Shown in pieces: positions 1 through 7,861 of a DNA stretch of 53,709 nucleotides; the first letter of the stretch is position 1, and every line of letters begins with the position of its first letter. The notes under the pieces are model-generated. The model searched no databases, was not told the origin of the DNA, and was given only the letters and a program-made list of their open reading frames with translations. The translations under genes and the position numbers were made by a program. The stretch is from Nocardioides sp. Root122 (GTDB taxonomy: Bacteria > Actinomycetota > Actinomycetes > Propionibacteriales > Nocardioidaceae), in contig NZ_LMDE01000003.1 in the NCBI RefSeq assembly GCF_001425025.1, positions 1 to 53,709 on the forward strand. The letters are read 5' to 3'.

Positions 1-69
1 TACCGACTGCTCCAGCAGGCCGTCGACACAGACCCCCACCCGCTTAAAGACCTCATCGGGGGCTCATGA
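1..69 (+). CDS. C-terminal end of an unidentified protein (partial)
   Basis: Frame 1 is open from the window edge and ends with TGA at 67-69, giving a 22-residue tail that begins YRLLQQAVDTD and ends KDLIGGS. The composition looks like ordinary protein rather than shadow-frame arginine/proline, but the piece is too short to assign a family. It is followed by non-coding repeats, which fits a gene end. A weak hairpin (CGGAC 144-148 with GTCCG 157-161, then CCCCTTT) could be its terminator. It may equally be chance. Confidence 0.35.
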   Translation, partial: YRLLQQAVDTDPHPLKDLIGGS

Positions 70-192
70 GCCTCAACTGCACTCAAGCAGAGATGCAGGT
101 CATGTGTTCGATTGTAGGCGAGACCACCGACACTGGGCCGGCGCGGACGTTGGACGGTCCGCCCCTTTCGACTGTCCTGACCACCCGTGGCT

Positions 193-489
193 GGGGGTCT
201 CGTGACGGGACTTCGTCCCTCCTCGACCATGGGGGCGGGAGTGGGTTCGAGGCTCGCTGGCGCTCGCACCTGAACCACCGACGGGGGCGGGCGTGGTTTC
301 GAGGCTCGCTGGCGCTCGCACCTCAGCCACCGAGGAGGGTGGGCGTGGTTTCGAGGCTCGCTGGCGCTCGCACCTCAACCACCGAGGGTTTGACCAGGGG
401 GCGGGCGTGGTTTCGAGGCTCGCTGGCGCTCGCACCTCGACCACCGAGGGCGGGGGGTCTCGTGACGGGACTTCGTCCCTCCTCGACCA
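193..489. repeat. Composite intergenic repeat array (four 39-nt units between two 37-nt direct repeats)
   Basis: Four copies of a 39-nt unit, containing TTCGAGGCTCGCTGGCGCTC and ending in CCACCGA, lie at 243-281, 295-333, 347-385 and 409-447, with periods of 52, 52 and 62 nt. The array is bracketed by two identical 37-nt direct repeats at 193-229 and 453-489, each containing the hairpin GGGAC-TTC-GTCCC. Each 39-nt unit can fold through GAGG/CCTC and GGTT/AACC arms, so it resembles a REP-type palindromic element. The 1-521 stretch holds no other convincing gene; open frames through it are low-complexity artefacts. Spacers are only 13-23 nt and degenerate, so it is not a CRISPR array. Confidence 0.85.
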
Positions 490-521
490 GCGGGATCCCC
501 TCGACCAGCGCGTCGGGGCCC

Positions 522-995
522 CTACGCGCTTGGGTGGGGCGAGTCCGCGGCGGCGTACTCGACCTCCGTCGGGTACGGCGGCCAGGGGCACTCCTGGGTC
601 ACGCCGGTGGCGGCCCAGCCGAAGGACTCGTAGAGGCGGCGGGCCCGGCGGTTGTCGTCGAGCACCCAGAGCCGGCGGGCTCCGGCGGCCTCCGCACGCA
701 TGAAGCCCTCGCGCCCGAGGCCGGCGTTCCAGTGGTCGGGGCGCACCGCGAGGTGGCGCAGCGTCGAGCCCTCGTGGGCGGCGAGCGCCACCAGGCCCTC
801 CTCGTCCTCCACGACGTCCACCACGACCTCGGGGTCGTCGAGCAGGAGCGTCCAGCGGGCGAGGACGTCGTCGTCGGGGTAGGGCAGGTCGCCGAAGACG
901 TGGGCGAGGCCGGTCTGGCTGGCGATCCGTTCCAGGTCGCGCAGGGCGACGACGTCGTCGGACGTGGCCCGGCGCCATGCGTGGGGAGCAGTCAC
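522..995 (-). CDS. GNAT family N-acetyltransferase
   Basis: A 157-residue protein of GNAT size. It has the acetyl-CoA pyrophosphate-binding region (LAVRPDHWNAGLGREG, an R/N-x-x-G-x-G type motif) and the C-terminal motif RRLYESFGW, where Tyr is the usual general acid. The start is taken as GTG at 995, because it overlaps the TGA of the upstream NAT gene in a GTGA tetranucleotide, implying translational coupling. A longer reading from 1058 would run through the NAT gene and adds only low-complexity residues. The substrate cannot be told from sequence. Family call secure, role unknown. Confidence 0.85.
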   Translation of the reverse strand: MTAPHAWRRATSDDVVALRDLERIASQTGLAHVFGDLPYPDDDVLARWTLLLDDPEVVVDVVEDEEGLVALAAHEGSTLRHLAVRPDHWNAGLGREGFMRAEAAGARRLWVLDDNRRARRLYESFGWAATGVTQECPWPPYPTEVEYAAADSPHPSA

Positions 996-1888
996 GGCCG
1001 CCCCGCGTCGTCCCAGGCGCGGTGGGAGGCGACGGTTCGCTCCCACAGCCCGGACCATTCGTCATCGCTGACGTCGTCCACCGGCAGCAGGAGGTCGTCG
1101 ACCAGCGCGGCGCGCCACTCGTCGTACGACGCCAGGTCGCGCTGGTCGCGCGAGGTCGGGGTGAGGACCTGGTGCACCAGCCCACGCACGGTCCGCTGCT
1201 CGGGCCCGTCGATGCGCTGCGCGACCAGGACGCGGCGGAAGGGCGAGTCCTCGCCGCGGGCCAGCACCTCGTGCGACGCGGCGACGGCATCGGTGGAGTG
1301 GTCGCGTGAGGTGACGACCATCCCGCGCAGCACGCCACCCGGGAGGTGGCGGTAGGTCCACGCCGCGGGCCCGGTGGGCCGGCCCGCTGCCTGCGCGCCG
1401 AAGCCGGCACCGATGCCGAAGCTCCAGCCGTCGACGTCGTGGTCGCCGCGCACCAGCGGAAGGGGCTCTGCGAAGCCCTCGCCGAGCCCCGCGTCGGGCC
1501 ACCAGTGGCCGCCGGGGTTGTCGCCGGTCGGCAGCCCCGACACGACGAGCACCAGGTGGTTGAGGTCGGTGCCGAACTGGTCCTCGGGCCGGGTCCAGAC
1601 GTGCCCGTGCCGCCGGCTCACCGCGAACCCGAGGGAGTCCAGCAGCCAGCCGAAGGCGCCGTTCTGCTGGAAGCAGTAGCCGAGCCGTCCGCCGGAGGCG
1701 GCCCGCGCGACGCCGTCCGCGGGATCCACGGGGTCGGGGCGACCGAGCATGACCGACAGGTTGTCGTAGGGGATCCGGGCGACGTGGGCGCGGTGCACCT
1801 GCCGCAGTCCGTCCAGGGTGGCCGGCGGCCGGTCAGCGATCCCGAGCCGGGCGAGGTAGTCCTCGACCTGTGTCGCGCTGCCGCCCAC
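992..1888 (-). CDS. nat: Arylamine N-acetyltransferase (NAT)
   Basis: A 298-residue protein of typical NAT length (about 280). NATs transfer acetyl or other acyl groups from CoA to arylamines and hydrazines using a cysteine protease-like Cys-His-Asp triad. All three parts are visible: Cys72 in GGRLGYCFQQNGAFG (family RGGYCFE-N), His111 in LNHLVLVV, and Asp132 in WWPDAGLGEG (family DVGFG). The IPYDNLSV segment near residue 40 matches the conserved IPFEN motif. The GTG start at 1888 has a strong Shine-Dalgarno (GGAGGAAGGA) about 7 nt upstream. It is co-directional with the MacR-like regulator 73 nt upstream and overlaps the downstream GNAT gene by 4 nt. Confidence 0.93.
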   Translation of the reverse strand: MGGSATQVEDYLARLGIADRPPATLDGLRQVHRAHVARIPYDNLSVMLGRPDPVDPADGVARAASGGRLGYCFQQNGAFGWLLDSLGFAVSRRHGHVWTRPEDQFGTDLNHLVLVVSGLPTGDNPGGHWWPDAGLGEGFAEPLPLVRGDHDVDGWSFGIGAGFGAQAAGRPTGPAAWTYRHLPGGVLRGMVVTSRDHSTDAVAASHEVLARGEDSPFRRVLVAQRIDGPEQRTVRGLVHQVLTPTSRDQRDLASYDEWRAALVDDLLLPVDDVSDDEWSGLWERTVASHRAWDDAGRP

Positions 1889-1961
1889 TGGCGTCCTTCC
1901 TCCCCTGCCGGGACGGTTCCCGGCCCCGAGACCGTACCCGGACGCCCGGTGCCCGGCCCGG

Positions 1962-2612
1962 TCAGACGGGGTCGTCCGCCTCGTCGAGGCCGTGCTCGAT
2001 CGCCCAGCGGGTCAGCTGGACCCGGTTGTTCATCTGCAGCTTGCGCAGCGTGTTCTGGACGTGGTTCTGGACCGTGCGGTGCGAGAGCACCAGCCGGGCG
2101 GCGATCTGCTTGTAGCTCATGCCGGTCGCGACCATCTTGAGGATCTCGGTCTCCCGCTCGGTCAGCTGGTCGCGCGGGTCGTCGGCCGGCCCGTCGGCGA
2201 TCCGCCGGAACTCCCCTAGCACCAGGCCCGCGAGCCCCGGGGTGAAGACGGTGTCGCCCTCGGCCACGCGCTGCACGGCGTCGATGAGCTCGGCGCTGGA
2301 CGCGGACTTCACGAGGTAGCCGGTCGCACCGGCCTTGATCGCCTCGAGGACGTCGGCCTGCTCGCCGCTCGCCGAGAGGATCAGCACCCGGGCGGCCGGG
2401 TCGTGCTCCAGCATCATGCTGGTGACCTGGACGCCGCTGTTGTCGGGCAGCTGCAGGTCGAGGACGACGACCTGGGGCGCGGCGGCCGGGAAGCGCGCCA
2501 TCGCCTCGCGGCCGTTGGCGGCGACGGCCACCACGTCGTGCCCGGCGGCGCGCAGGTCGCGCTCCACGGCGTCGCGCCACATCGGGTGGTCGTCGACCAC
2601 CATCACGGTCAC
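1962..2612 (-). CDS. macR: NarL/LuxR-type response regulator (MacR-like)
   Basis: About 216 residues. The N-terminal receiver domain has acidic pocket VVDDHP, phospho-acceptor Asp52 in VVVLDLQLPD, and a Ser/Lys switch region (ILSAS, YLVKSAS). The C-terminal LuxR helix-turn-helix carries LTERETEILKMVATGMSYKQ and SHRTVQNHVQNTLRKL. The frame stays open to 3077, but the upstream part overlaps the preceding gene. I choose GTG at 2612, just after GGGGGAAC; TTG at 2615 is also possible. The partner is probably the histidine kinase two genes upstream (3177-4274). Together with PlsC and glucokinase nearby this matches the Streptomyces MacRS neighbourhood (from memory), so the MacR name rests partly on synteny. 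Confidence 0.9.
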   Translation of the reverse strand: MTVMVVDDHPMWRDAVERDLRAAGHDVVAVAANGREAMARFPAAAPQVVVLDLQLPDNSGVQVTSMMLEHDPAARVLILSASGEQADVLEAIKAGATGYLVKSASSAELIDAVQRVAEGDTVFTPGLAGLVLGEFRRIADGPADDPRDQLTERETEILKMVATGMSYKQIAARLVLSHRTVQNHVQNTLRKLQMNNRVQLTRWAIEHGLDEADDPV

Positions 2613-2656
2613 CAATGTCGTTCCCCCGTCCCTGAGATGGGGGCATCGTAGACCGG

Positions 2657-3172
2657 CTACGCGCTCGGGGGGCTGAACCGGCCGCGACGGTGCACCAGCG
2701 GGTCGTGGTCCTCGCCGACCACCACCTCGTCGAGCGTGCAGGTGACGAGCGTCGACCAGCCCACAGGCGCGTCCGACTCCAGCGAGACGAGGGCCCACGT
2801 CGTCGCGTGGTCCAGCCGCGGCCCGTACGCGGTGTCGACCCACTCCGCCATCCGGAAGGGGCCGCCCGGTGCCGGCGCGGTCCCGGCGAACGCCTCCGCC
2901 AGCCCGCGGTCCGGCCACGCCAGGAGCTGGACGACGCCGCGCCCGGTCTCGAGCAGCGCCTCGGTGAGGTCGGCGTCGGGGTCGAGGAGCGCGAGCACCC
3001 GTCCGGGCTCCCCGCCCGCCACCATCCACGACGACACCGTCAGCCCGGACCGGTCGCCGTCGTCGCCGGCCGTCCACAGCGAGACCGTGGCACCCTGCCG
3101 GCCGCGGAGCCGTCGTACGGGGTCGCGGTCGCCCTCCGGGTCGAGGAACGGGTGGGAGGTGTGGATCGTCAC
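2657..3172 (-). CDS. Flavin reductase-like FMN-binding split-barrel protein
   Basis: A 171-residue protein with the N-terminal pattern of the flavin reductase-like domain: DPVRRLRGRQGATVSLWTAG, then GLTVSSWMVAGGEPGRVLALLDPDADLTE, where the TVSS segment normally contacts FMN phosphate. The C-terminal CTLDEVVVGEDHDPLVHRRGRF matches the family ending (I-x-G-x-V ... PLVY-GRY). It could be an NAD(P)H:FMN reductase or simply a flavin-binding protein; the substrate is not readable. It starts only 4 nt after the MacS-like kinase stop and precedes the MacR-like regulator, so the three genes are probably one transcript. Confidence 0.82.
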   Translation of the reverse strand: MTIHTSHPFLDPEGDRDPVRRLRGRQGATVSLWTAGDDGDRSGLTVSSWMVAGGEPGRVLALLDPDADLTEALLETGRGVVQLLAWPDRGLAEAFAGTAPAPGGPFRMAEWVDTAYGPRLDHATTWALVSLESDAPVGWSTLVTCTLDEVVVGEDHDPLVHRRGRFSPPSA

Positions 3173-3176
3173 GAGC

Positions 3177-4274
3177 TCACGCTAGCGGGACGACGAGCTC
3201 CCACTCGGTGCCCCAGGTGCCGCTCTCGACCCGAGCGGTCCCGCCGAGCTCCTCGACGCGGCCGCGGATCGAGGAGACGACGCCCAGCCGGCCCTCGTCC
3301 TCCGCCTGCTCCAGGCGGCCGGGCGCGATGCCCGGACCGTCGTCGCGCACCGAGACGGTGACGCCGTCGGGTGCGGCCTGGGCGAGGATCCAGGCGCTGG
3401 CGTCGGGCCCCACGTGGGCGAGCACGTTGTCGAGGCAGGCGCGCACGGCGGCAACGGTCTCGGTCGCGACGTGGGCGTCCACCGGCACGGCGGTGCCGGG
3501 GGTGGCGACCTCGACCCGCACCGGGTGCGCAGTCGCCATGGCCTCCAGGGCGCCGGCCAGGTCGACGCGACCGCCCGCGACGGTGGGCACGGTGTCCTGC
3601 TGACGGATGAGGGAGCGCAGGCTCCGCTCCTGCTCCCCCGCCAGCCGGGCGAGCTCCGCCCACTCGCCACCGGCCGCGGCACCGCGGCGCTGGGTCATGG
3701 CGAGCACCTGCAGCACGCCGTCGTGCACGGCGCGGGCCAGTCGGGTGCGCTCCTCGGCGGCTGCCGCCGCACGCTCGGCCGCGTCCCGCTCACGCGCCAT
3801 CCGCTGCAGCGAGGCGCACATGTAGCCGACGACCGGACCGCCGATGAGGACGAGGAAGACGTTGCCGTAGTTGCCCTGGTCGACCTCCGAGCGCGGCACC
3901 AGGTCGACGAGCGCGATCGCGACGGCCGCGGCCAGACCGCCGCGCCAGTGCCAGGCGATCGCCCATGCCAGCAGGGCGCCCATCACCCAGAACCCCGGGA
4001 CGGTGGCGTTGAATCCCTCGGACTTCACCCACGGCGTCGCGGCCATCGCCGCGAGGGTGATGGCGAGGTCGGCGACGAGCAGGAGGGGCGTACGCCGTGC
4101 GCGGTCCTGGTAGAGCCAGATGGCGAGGACGGTCCAGAGGGCGAGGGCCACGACGATCGTCAGGCCCGCGGTCGGGTGGTCGAAGTTGTCGCGGCGGTAG
4201 GCGTTGAGCGCCACCATGTTGATCGTCACCACGACCCGGACGATCGCCAGGGCCGAGTAGAGCCGGTCCTCCAC
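3177..4274 (-). CDS. macS: MacS-family sensor histidine kinase
   Basis: A 365-residue membrane kinase. The N-terminal half (residues 5-155) has five or six hydrophobic helices with no large extracytoplasmic loop, suggesting membrane-embedded sensing. The dimerisation/phospho-acceptor helix has ERTRLARAVHDGVLQVLA with His184 (HisKA_3 type). The ATPase domain shows an N-box (ACLDNVLAHV) and G-box (VRDDGPGIAPG), ending in GTEWELVVPLA. The listed start is GTG 4274, which has no good Shine-Dalgarno. The frame remains open upstream to near the PlsC stop without ATG/GTG/TTG, so an unusual upstream start (for example CTG) is possible. The likely partner is the regulator at 1962-2612. Confidence 0.9.
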   Translation of the reverse strand: MEDRLYSALAIVRVVVTINMVALNAYRRDNFDHPTAGLTIVVALALWTVLAIWLYQDRARRTPLLLVADLAITLAAMAATPWVKSEGFNATVPGFWVMGALLAWAIAWHWRGGLAAAVAIALVDLVPRSEVDQGNYGNVFLVLIGGPVVGYMCASLQRMARERDAAERAAAAAEERTRLARAVHDGVLQVLAMTQRRGAAAGGEWAELARLAGEQERSLRSLIRQQDTVPTVAGGRVDLAGALEAMATAHPVRVEVATPGTAVPVDAHVATETVAAVRACLDNVLAHVGPDASAWILAQAAPDGVTVSVRDDGPGIAPGRLEQAEDEGRLGVVSSIRGRVEELGGTARVESGTWGTEWELVVPLA

Positions 4275-4327
4275 GGCCAGCGCCGAGTCGGCGCGCGGGG
4301 TCGGCGTCCGCGACGCCGGCAGGGCGC

Positions 4328-5104
4328 TCAGGACGCCTTCTGCTCCGGCCCGTCGCCGGCCTCGTCCTGGGCCGCCTGCTCAGCGGCGGCCTGCCGGGCC
4401 TTCTCCCGCGCCTCCTCCCTGGCCGCCTCCTTGTCGAGCTCCTTGGCCTTGCTGGCGTAGAGGTCGACGTACTCCTGACCGGAGAGGCGCATGATCTCGT
4501 ACATGATCTCGTCGGTGATGGAGCGCAGGATGTAGCGGTCGTTCTCCATCCCGGCGTAGCGGGAGAAGTCGAGCGGCTTGCCGAAGCGCACGACCGGACG
4601 CGTCCACGTGCCGTAGACCTTGCCGGTCGGGGCGACGACATCGGTGCCGACGACGGCGCACGGGATCACCGGCGCGCCGGTCTCCAGGGCGAGCCTGGCG
4701 ACCCCGGTCTTGCCGCGGTAGAGACGGCCGTCGTGGGACCGGGTGCCCTCGGGGTAGATGCCGAACAGGTCACCCTCGGCGAGGATCTTCATCGCCGACT
4801 TCATCGCACCCTCGGCGGCGTTGGCGCCCGAGCGATCGATCGGCACCTGACCGGCACCGGTGAAGAACTTCTTCTGGAACCAGCCCTTGATGCCGGGCGA
4901 GGTGAAGTACTCGGCCTTGGCCACGAAGGTGACCCGCCGGGTCAGCGTCAGCGGCATGAACAGCCAGTCGGCGTACGAGAGGTGGTTGCTCGCCAGGATC
5001 GCGGGGCCCTCCTCCGGCACGTGGTCCACGCCGTAGGCCTTGGGCCGGAAGACGAGTCGCAGCACGGGCCCGAGGGCGATCCACTTCAGGAACCAATACA
5101 GCAC
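4328..5104 (-). CDS. plsC: 1-acyl-sn-glycerol-3-phosphate acyltransferase (PlsC family)
   Basis: A 258-residue member of the PlsC superfamily, which acylates lysophosphatidic acid at the membrane during phospholipid synthesis. It shows the catalytic HX4D motif (NHLSYAD, His41-Asp46), the phosphate-binding motif YPEGTRSHDG (residues 117-126) and the following GKTGVARLAL block. The C-terminal 30 residues are a charged alanine/glutamate-rich helix (EEAREKARQAAAEQAAQDEA). An amphipathic N-terminus (MLYWFLKWIALGPVLRLVF) fits membrane attachment. The esterase gene ends 10 nt upstream and the MacS-like gene follows 53 nt downstream. Confidence 0.93.
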   Translation of the reverse strand: MLYWFLKWIALGPVLRLVFRPKAYGVDHVPEEGPAILASNHLSYADWLFMPLTLTRRVTFVAKAEYFTSPGIKGWFQKKFFTGAGQVPIDRSGANAAEGAMKSAMKILAEGDLFGIYPEGTRSHDGRLYRGKTGVARLALETGAPVIPCAVVGTDVVAPTGKVYGTWTRPVVRFGKPLDFSRYAGMENDRYILRSITDEIMYEIMRLSGQEYVDLYASKAKELDKEAAREEAREKARQAAAEQAAQDEAGDGPEQKAS

Positions 5105-5114
5105 GCTGCCGAGC

Positions 5115-5927
5115 CTATCCCTGCTGCTCGCGGGTGACCCGTTCGATGAACTCCGCCGACTCGGCGAAGATGCGCGGTGCGTCGTTGTCGAGGGTGGCCA
5201 CGTGGTAGCTGTCCTCGAGCACGCGCTCCTCGAAGTCCTTCGACGACAGCCCGGCGTGGAGCGCGCGCGAGGTCGAGATGTCCGCCACGTGGTCCTCCGC
5301 GGACCGGAACGACAGCACCGGGATGGTGATCCGTGGCAGGTCGCGCCGCAGCTGCGCCCACCCGACCGACATCTCGTAGGCCGCCTTCAGCGGCATGACG
5401 GGATAGGCGACCTCGTCCATGCCGGGCTTCTTGATGTCGTTGCGGATGCCGGGGAACGCGGGCACGAAGCGCTTGAGCACCGGCAGCAGGACGGCGTCCT
5501 TGCGCAGCGTGTCGACGGCCGCGTTGACGATGACGATGCCCGCCAGCTGGTCACCCCGGTCGGCTGCGAGCCGCAACGAGAGCGCAGCGCCCATGGACAG
5601 GCCCACCGCCACGACGGCGTCGTTCTCGGCCGCCAGCTTGTCGAAGGCGCCCTCGACGGTCGCCACCCAGTCGGCCCACGTCACGCGGTTCATGTCCTGC
5701 CAGCGGGTGCCGTGGCCCGGCAGCAACGGCATCTCCACCGCGTACCCACGTGCGGCGAGGTCCTCGGCCCACGGCCGCATGGAGGCCGGGCTGCCGGTGA
5801 AGCCGTGCTGGACGAGCACGCCGATGCGGCGTCCGCCGGTGAGCTCCGGCTTCGCAGCCGTGGACATCGGGGCGACGAGGGCGGGGTCGACGGGCGCGGC
5901 CGGGGCGCCGCGGAAGGGGATCTTCAC
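5115..5927 (-). CDS. Alpha/beta hydrolase (carboxylesterase / monoacylglycerol lipase-like)
   Basis: A 270-residue serine hydrolase. The oxyanion-hole segment is VLVQHGFTGSP and the nucleophile elbow is GLSMG with Ser111. The likely acid is Asp in SAEDHVAD and the likely base is His in EDSYHVATLDND. The segment PLLPGHGTRWQDM is typical of the Est30/monoacylglycerol-lipase-like group, which cleaves short to medium acyl esters. The GTG start at 5927 has no clear Shine-Dalgarno. It is the promoter-proximal gene of the minus-strand run towards PlsC, so a lipid-related role is plausible but inferred. Confidence 0.88.
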   Translation of the reverse strand: MKIPFRGAPAAPVDPALVAPMSTAAKPELTGGRRIGVLVQHGFTGSPASMRPWAEDLAARGYAVEMPLLPGHGTRWQDMNRVTWADWVATVEGAFDKLAAENDAVVAVGLSMGAALSLRLAADRGDQLAGIVIVNAAVDTLRKDAVLLPVLKRFVPAFPGIRNDIKKPGMDEVAYPVMPLKAAYEMSVGWAQLRRDLPRITIPVLSFRSAEDHVADISTSRALHAGLSSKDFEERVLEDSYHVATLDNDAPRIFAESAEFIERVTREQQG

Positions 5928-5962
5928 GGCGGTCAGTCTGCCGCATGCAACCTCCGCGCGGG

Positions 5963-5977
5963 TACCGTGATCGCGTG
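5963..5977 (+). promoter_or_regulatory. Leaderless promoter: -10 box TACCGT, 6 nt, GTG start
   Basis: TACCGT (5963-5968), then GATCGC, then the GTG of the membrane protein gene at 5975. The spacing places transcription initiation at the start codon, and there is no Shine-Dalgarno. The same TANNNT-N6-start arrangement recurs at seven other genes here. Confidence 0.6.
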
Positions 5978-6505
5978 ACGACTCCAGGCGACGAGAGCCG
6001 CACCGAGCTGGCCTGGCGCGAGATCGTGGAGCACTACGGCGAGCGCGCGGTGCTCCCCGACGACACCACCGCCCGCGAGGCCGGGGACGAGGCCGGGACC
6101 GGCCCGGTCGACGCCGCGCCCACCGCCCACCCCGACAAGCTCGACACGACCGACGGGCTCGACGAGGGGCTCGACGTCCCGCTGGCCGCCGCCGCCCACC
6201 ACGCCGCCCACCACGACGTCGAGGACGTGGACGAGCGTGACGCGCACGACGACGTCCCCGAGGCCGAGCGCTTCCACCCGCCGGCTGCTCCGCCCTTCCC
6301 CCGTCCCCGCACCTGGCAGCGCGGGCTCGCGTGGGCCGGCCTGTTCGTGGCGCCGGTGCTCGCGCTCGTCATCGGGCTCTCCTCCCTCTGGCTGCCGCCC
6401 TTGTTCGGCTGGGCGCTGGTGGCCTGGTTCGTCGGCGGGTTCCTCTACCTCGTGCGCGAGATGCCCCGGTCCCGCGATCCCTGGGACGACGGCTCACGCA
6501 TCTGA
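5975..6505 (+). CDS. Conserved actinobacterial two-helix membrane protein, function unknown
   Basis: About 176 residues from GTG 5975. An upstream ATG at 5945 would lie upstream of a well-placed -10 box, so GTG is preferred. The N-terminal half is soluble, acidic and histidine/aspartate-rich (for example AAAAHHAAHHDVEDVDERDA). A proline-rich linker (PPAAPPFPRPRTW) leads to two membrane helices (LAWAGLFVAPVLALVIGL and FGWALVAWFVGGFLYLV) and a short cytoplasmic tail. The N-terminal motif ELAWREIVEHYGERA looks conserved in actinobacterial proteins of this type. No enzymatic motif seen. It is divergent from the esterase gene. Confidence 0.75.
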   Translation: MTTPGDESRTELAWREIVEHYGERAVLPDDTTAREAGDEAGTGPVDAAPTAHPDKLDTTDGLDEGLDVPLAAAAHHAAHHDVEDVDERDAHDDVPEAERFHPPAAPPFPRPRTWQRGLAWAGLFVAPVLALVIGLSSLWLPPLFGWALVAWFVGGFLYLVREMPRSRDPWDDGSRI

Positions 6506-6520
6506 GCAGGTCCCGACGGA

Positions 6521-6535
6521 TAGGGTCGCGGTGTG
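6521..6535 (+). promoter_or_regulatory. Leaderless promoter: TAGGGT, 6 nt, GTG start
   Basis: TAGGGT at 6521-6526, CGCGGT, then GTG at 6533. No Shine-Dalgarno precedes the start, so the LOR/SDH-domain gene is predicted to have its own leaderless transcript despite lying only 27 nt after the upstream stop. Confidence 0.6.
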
Positions 6536-7771
6536 GGATCCAGCGAGACGGTCGAGGTCACCGGCCACCTGATGGACAGCGGCATCCTGTCGCGGATCCT
6601 CGACGACATCCGCGACTACGGCGGCGACTACGTCATCGACCACTTCGACGTGGGCCACGAGGCCGCCGACCCGAGCAGCGCGCGGATCACGGTCGAGGCC
6701 GAGGACGAGGACTCGCTCCAGCGACTCTTGATGCGCCTGCAGACCCGCGGCGTCAACCAGCTCGACCCCGGCGAGGCCGTCGTCGGCGTGGCCGAGCGCG
6801 ACGGCGTGCTGCCGGACGGCTTCTACTCCACCACCAACCTCGAGACCCGGATCCGCCTCGAGGGCACCTGGTACGACGTCGAGAACCCCGAGATGGACTG
6901 CGGCCTCGTGGTGATCGACTCCGCCAGTGGTGTCCGGGTGCGCACGGTGCCGATGTCCGACGTCGCGGCCGGCATGCGGATCGTGGTCGGCGCCACCGGC
7001 ATCCAGGTCTCCGTGCCCCGCCCCGACACCGCGACGGGCGCCTCGAGCCAGCTCGTCGGCGAGACGCCGTACGACAAGCCGCAGGCGGTCCTGGTGCGCC
7101 AGGTCGCCGACGAGATGCGCAGCACCCGTGCCGAGGGCCGCCGGCTGCTCTGGGTCGCCGGGCCGGGAGTCGTGCACACCGGCGCGGTGCCGGCCCTGGT
7201 CGCGCTCATCCGTGGCGGCTTCGTCGACACCCTGTTCGCCGGCAACGCCCTGGCGACGCACGACATCGAGTCCTCCCTCTACGGCACCAGCCTCGGCGTC
7301 GACCTGTCCGTCACGCAGGGTGTCGAGCACGGGCACGAGCACCACGTCCGCGCCCTCAACACCGTCCGCAAGGCCGGGTCGATCGCGCAGGCCGTCGCCG
7401 ACGGCGTGGTCACCAGCGGGATCCTGCACGCCCTGGTGACGCATCAGAAGCGCTACGTCCTCGTCGGCTCCGTGCGCGACGACGGACCGCTGCCCGACGT
7501 CCACACCGACGTCATCGAGGGGCAGCGCGCCATGCGCGCCGAGATCGCCGACGTCGGCTACTGCCTGATGATGGCCACGCAGCTGCACTCGGTGGCCACC
7601 GCCAACATCCTGCCTGCGACGGTGCCGCTCGTGTGCGTGGACCTCAACCCCTCGACCGTGACCAAGCTCGCCGACCGCGGGTCCAACCGCGGGCGGGGCA
7701 TCGTCACCGACGTGGGCCTGTTCCTGGAGCAGCTGGCCCTCGAGCTGGTGCCGGACTACCGCCGGGGCTGA
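6533..7771 (+). CDS. LOR/SDH-domain protein (TIGR00300 family; ornithine cyclodeaminase-like)
   Basis: A 412-residue protein I recognise as the TIGR00300 / LOR-SDH bifunctional-enzyme domain family. Archaeal members of this family and the C-terminal domain of cyanobacterial AgrE/ArgZ convert ornithine to proline plus ammonia using NAD+. Residues 5-95 form the N-terminal LOR/SDH domain (VEVTGHLMDSGILSRILDDI). A nucleotide-binding stretch RLLWVAGPGVVHTGA lies at 204-218, and the hallmark GNALATHDIESSLYGTSLG begins at 238. C-terminal motifs are VDLNPSTVTKLADRGS and the segment after it. Ornithine cyclodeamination is inferred from family, not proved. The enzyme is soluble and its context gives no pathway. 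Confidence 0.8.
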   Translation: MGSSETVEVTGHLMDSGILSRILDDIRDYGGDYVIDHFDVGHEAADPSSARITVEAEDEDSLQRLLMRLQTRGVNQLDPGEAVVGVAERDGVLPDGFYSTTNLETRIRLEGTWYDVENPEMDCGLVVIDSASGVRVRTVPMSDVAAGMRIVVGATGIQVSVPRPDTATGASSQLVGETPYDKPQAVLVRQVADEMRSTRAEGRRLLWVAGPGVVHTGAVPALVALIRGGFVDTLFAGNALATHDIESSLYGTSLGVDLSVTQGVEHGHEHHVRALNTVRKAGSIAQAVADGVVTSGILHALVTHQKRYVLVGSVRDDGPLPDVHTDVIEGQRAMRAEIADVGYCLMMATQLHSVATANILPATVPLVCVDLNPSTVTKLADRGSNRGRGIVTDVGLFLEQLALELVPDYRRG

Positions 7772-7805
7772 GCGCAAAACACCACGCGGGACACGCCGGT
7801 TGGCC

Positions 7806-7811
7806 TACCCT
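7806..7811 (+). promoter_or_regulatory. Candidate -10 box TACCCT for the HTTM-like gene
   Basis: TACCCT matches the TANNNT form used in this window and places a start site near 7818. The GTG at 7819 is in another frame, so the transcript would have a short leader carrying the GGGG before ATG 7862. Confidence 0.4.
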
Positions 7812-7861
7812 CGCCACGGTGCAGCCATCCCGGCTCGCCCGCCGTGACGCTGGGGACACCG

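Noticed and set aside
104..114. Possible LexA (SOS) box around CATGTGTTCGA
   Set aside because: Only the right half site GTTCGA is present; the left half does not match TCGAAC and there is no SOS gene next to it.
193..489. Possible CRISPR array
   Set aside because: Repeats are tandem with short, degenerate and related spacers (13-23 nt), the units carry hairpins, and no cas genes are present.
2613..3077. Extended N-terminus of the MacR-like regulator
   Set aside because: The receiver domain begins right after GTG 2612, and the upstream part is the shadow of the flavin reductase-like gene.
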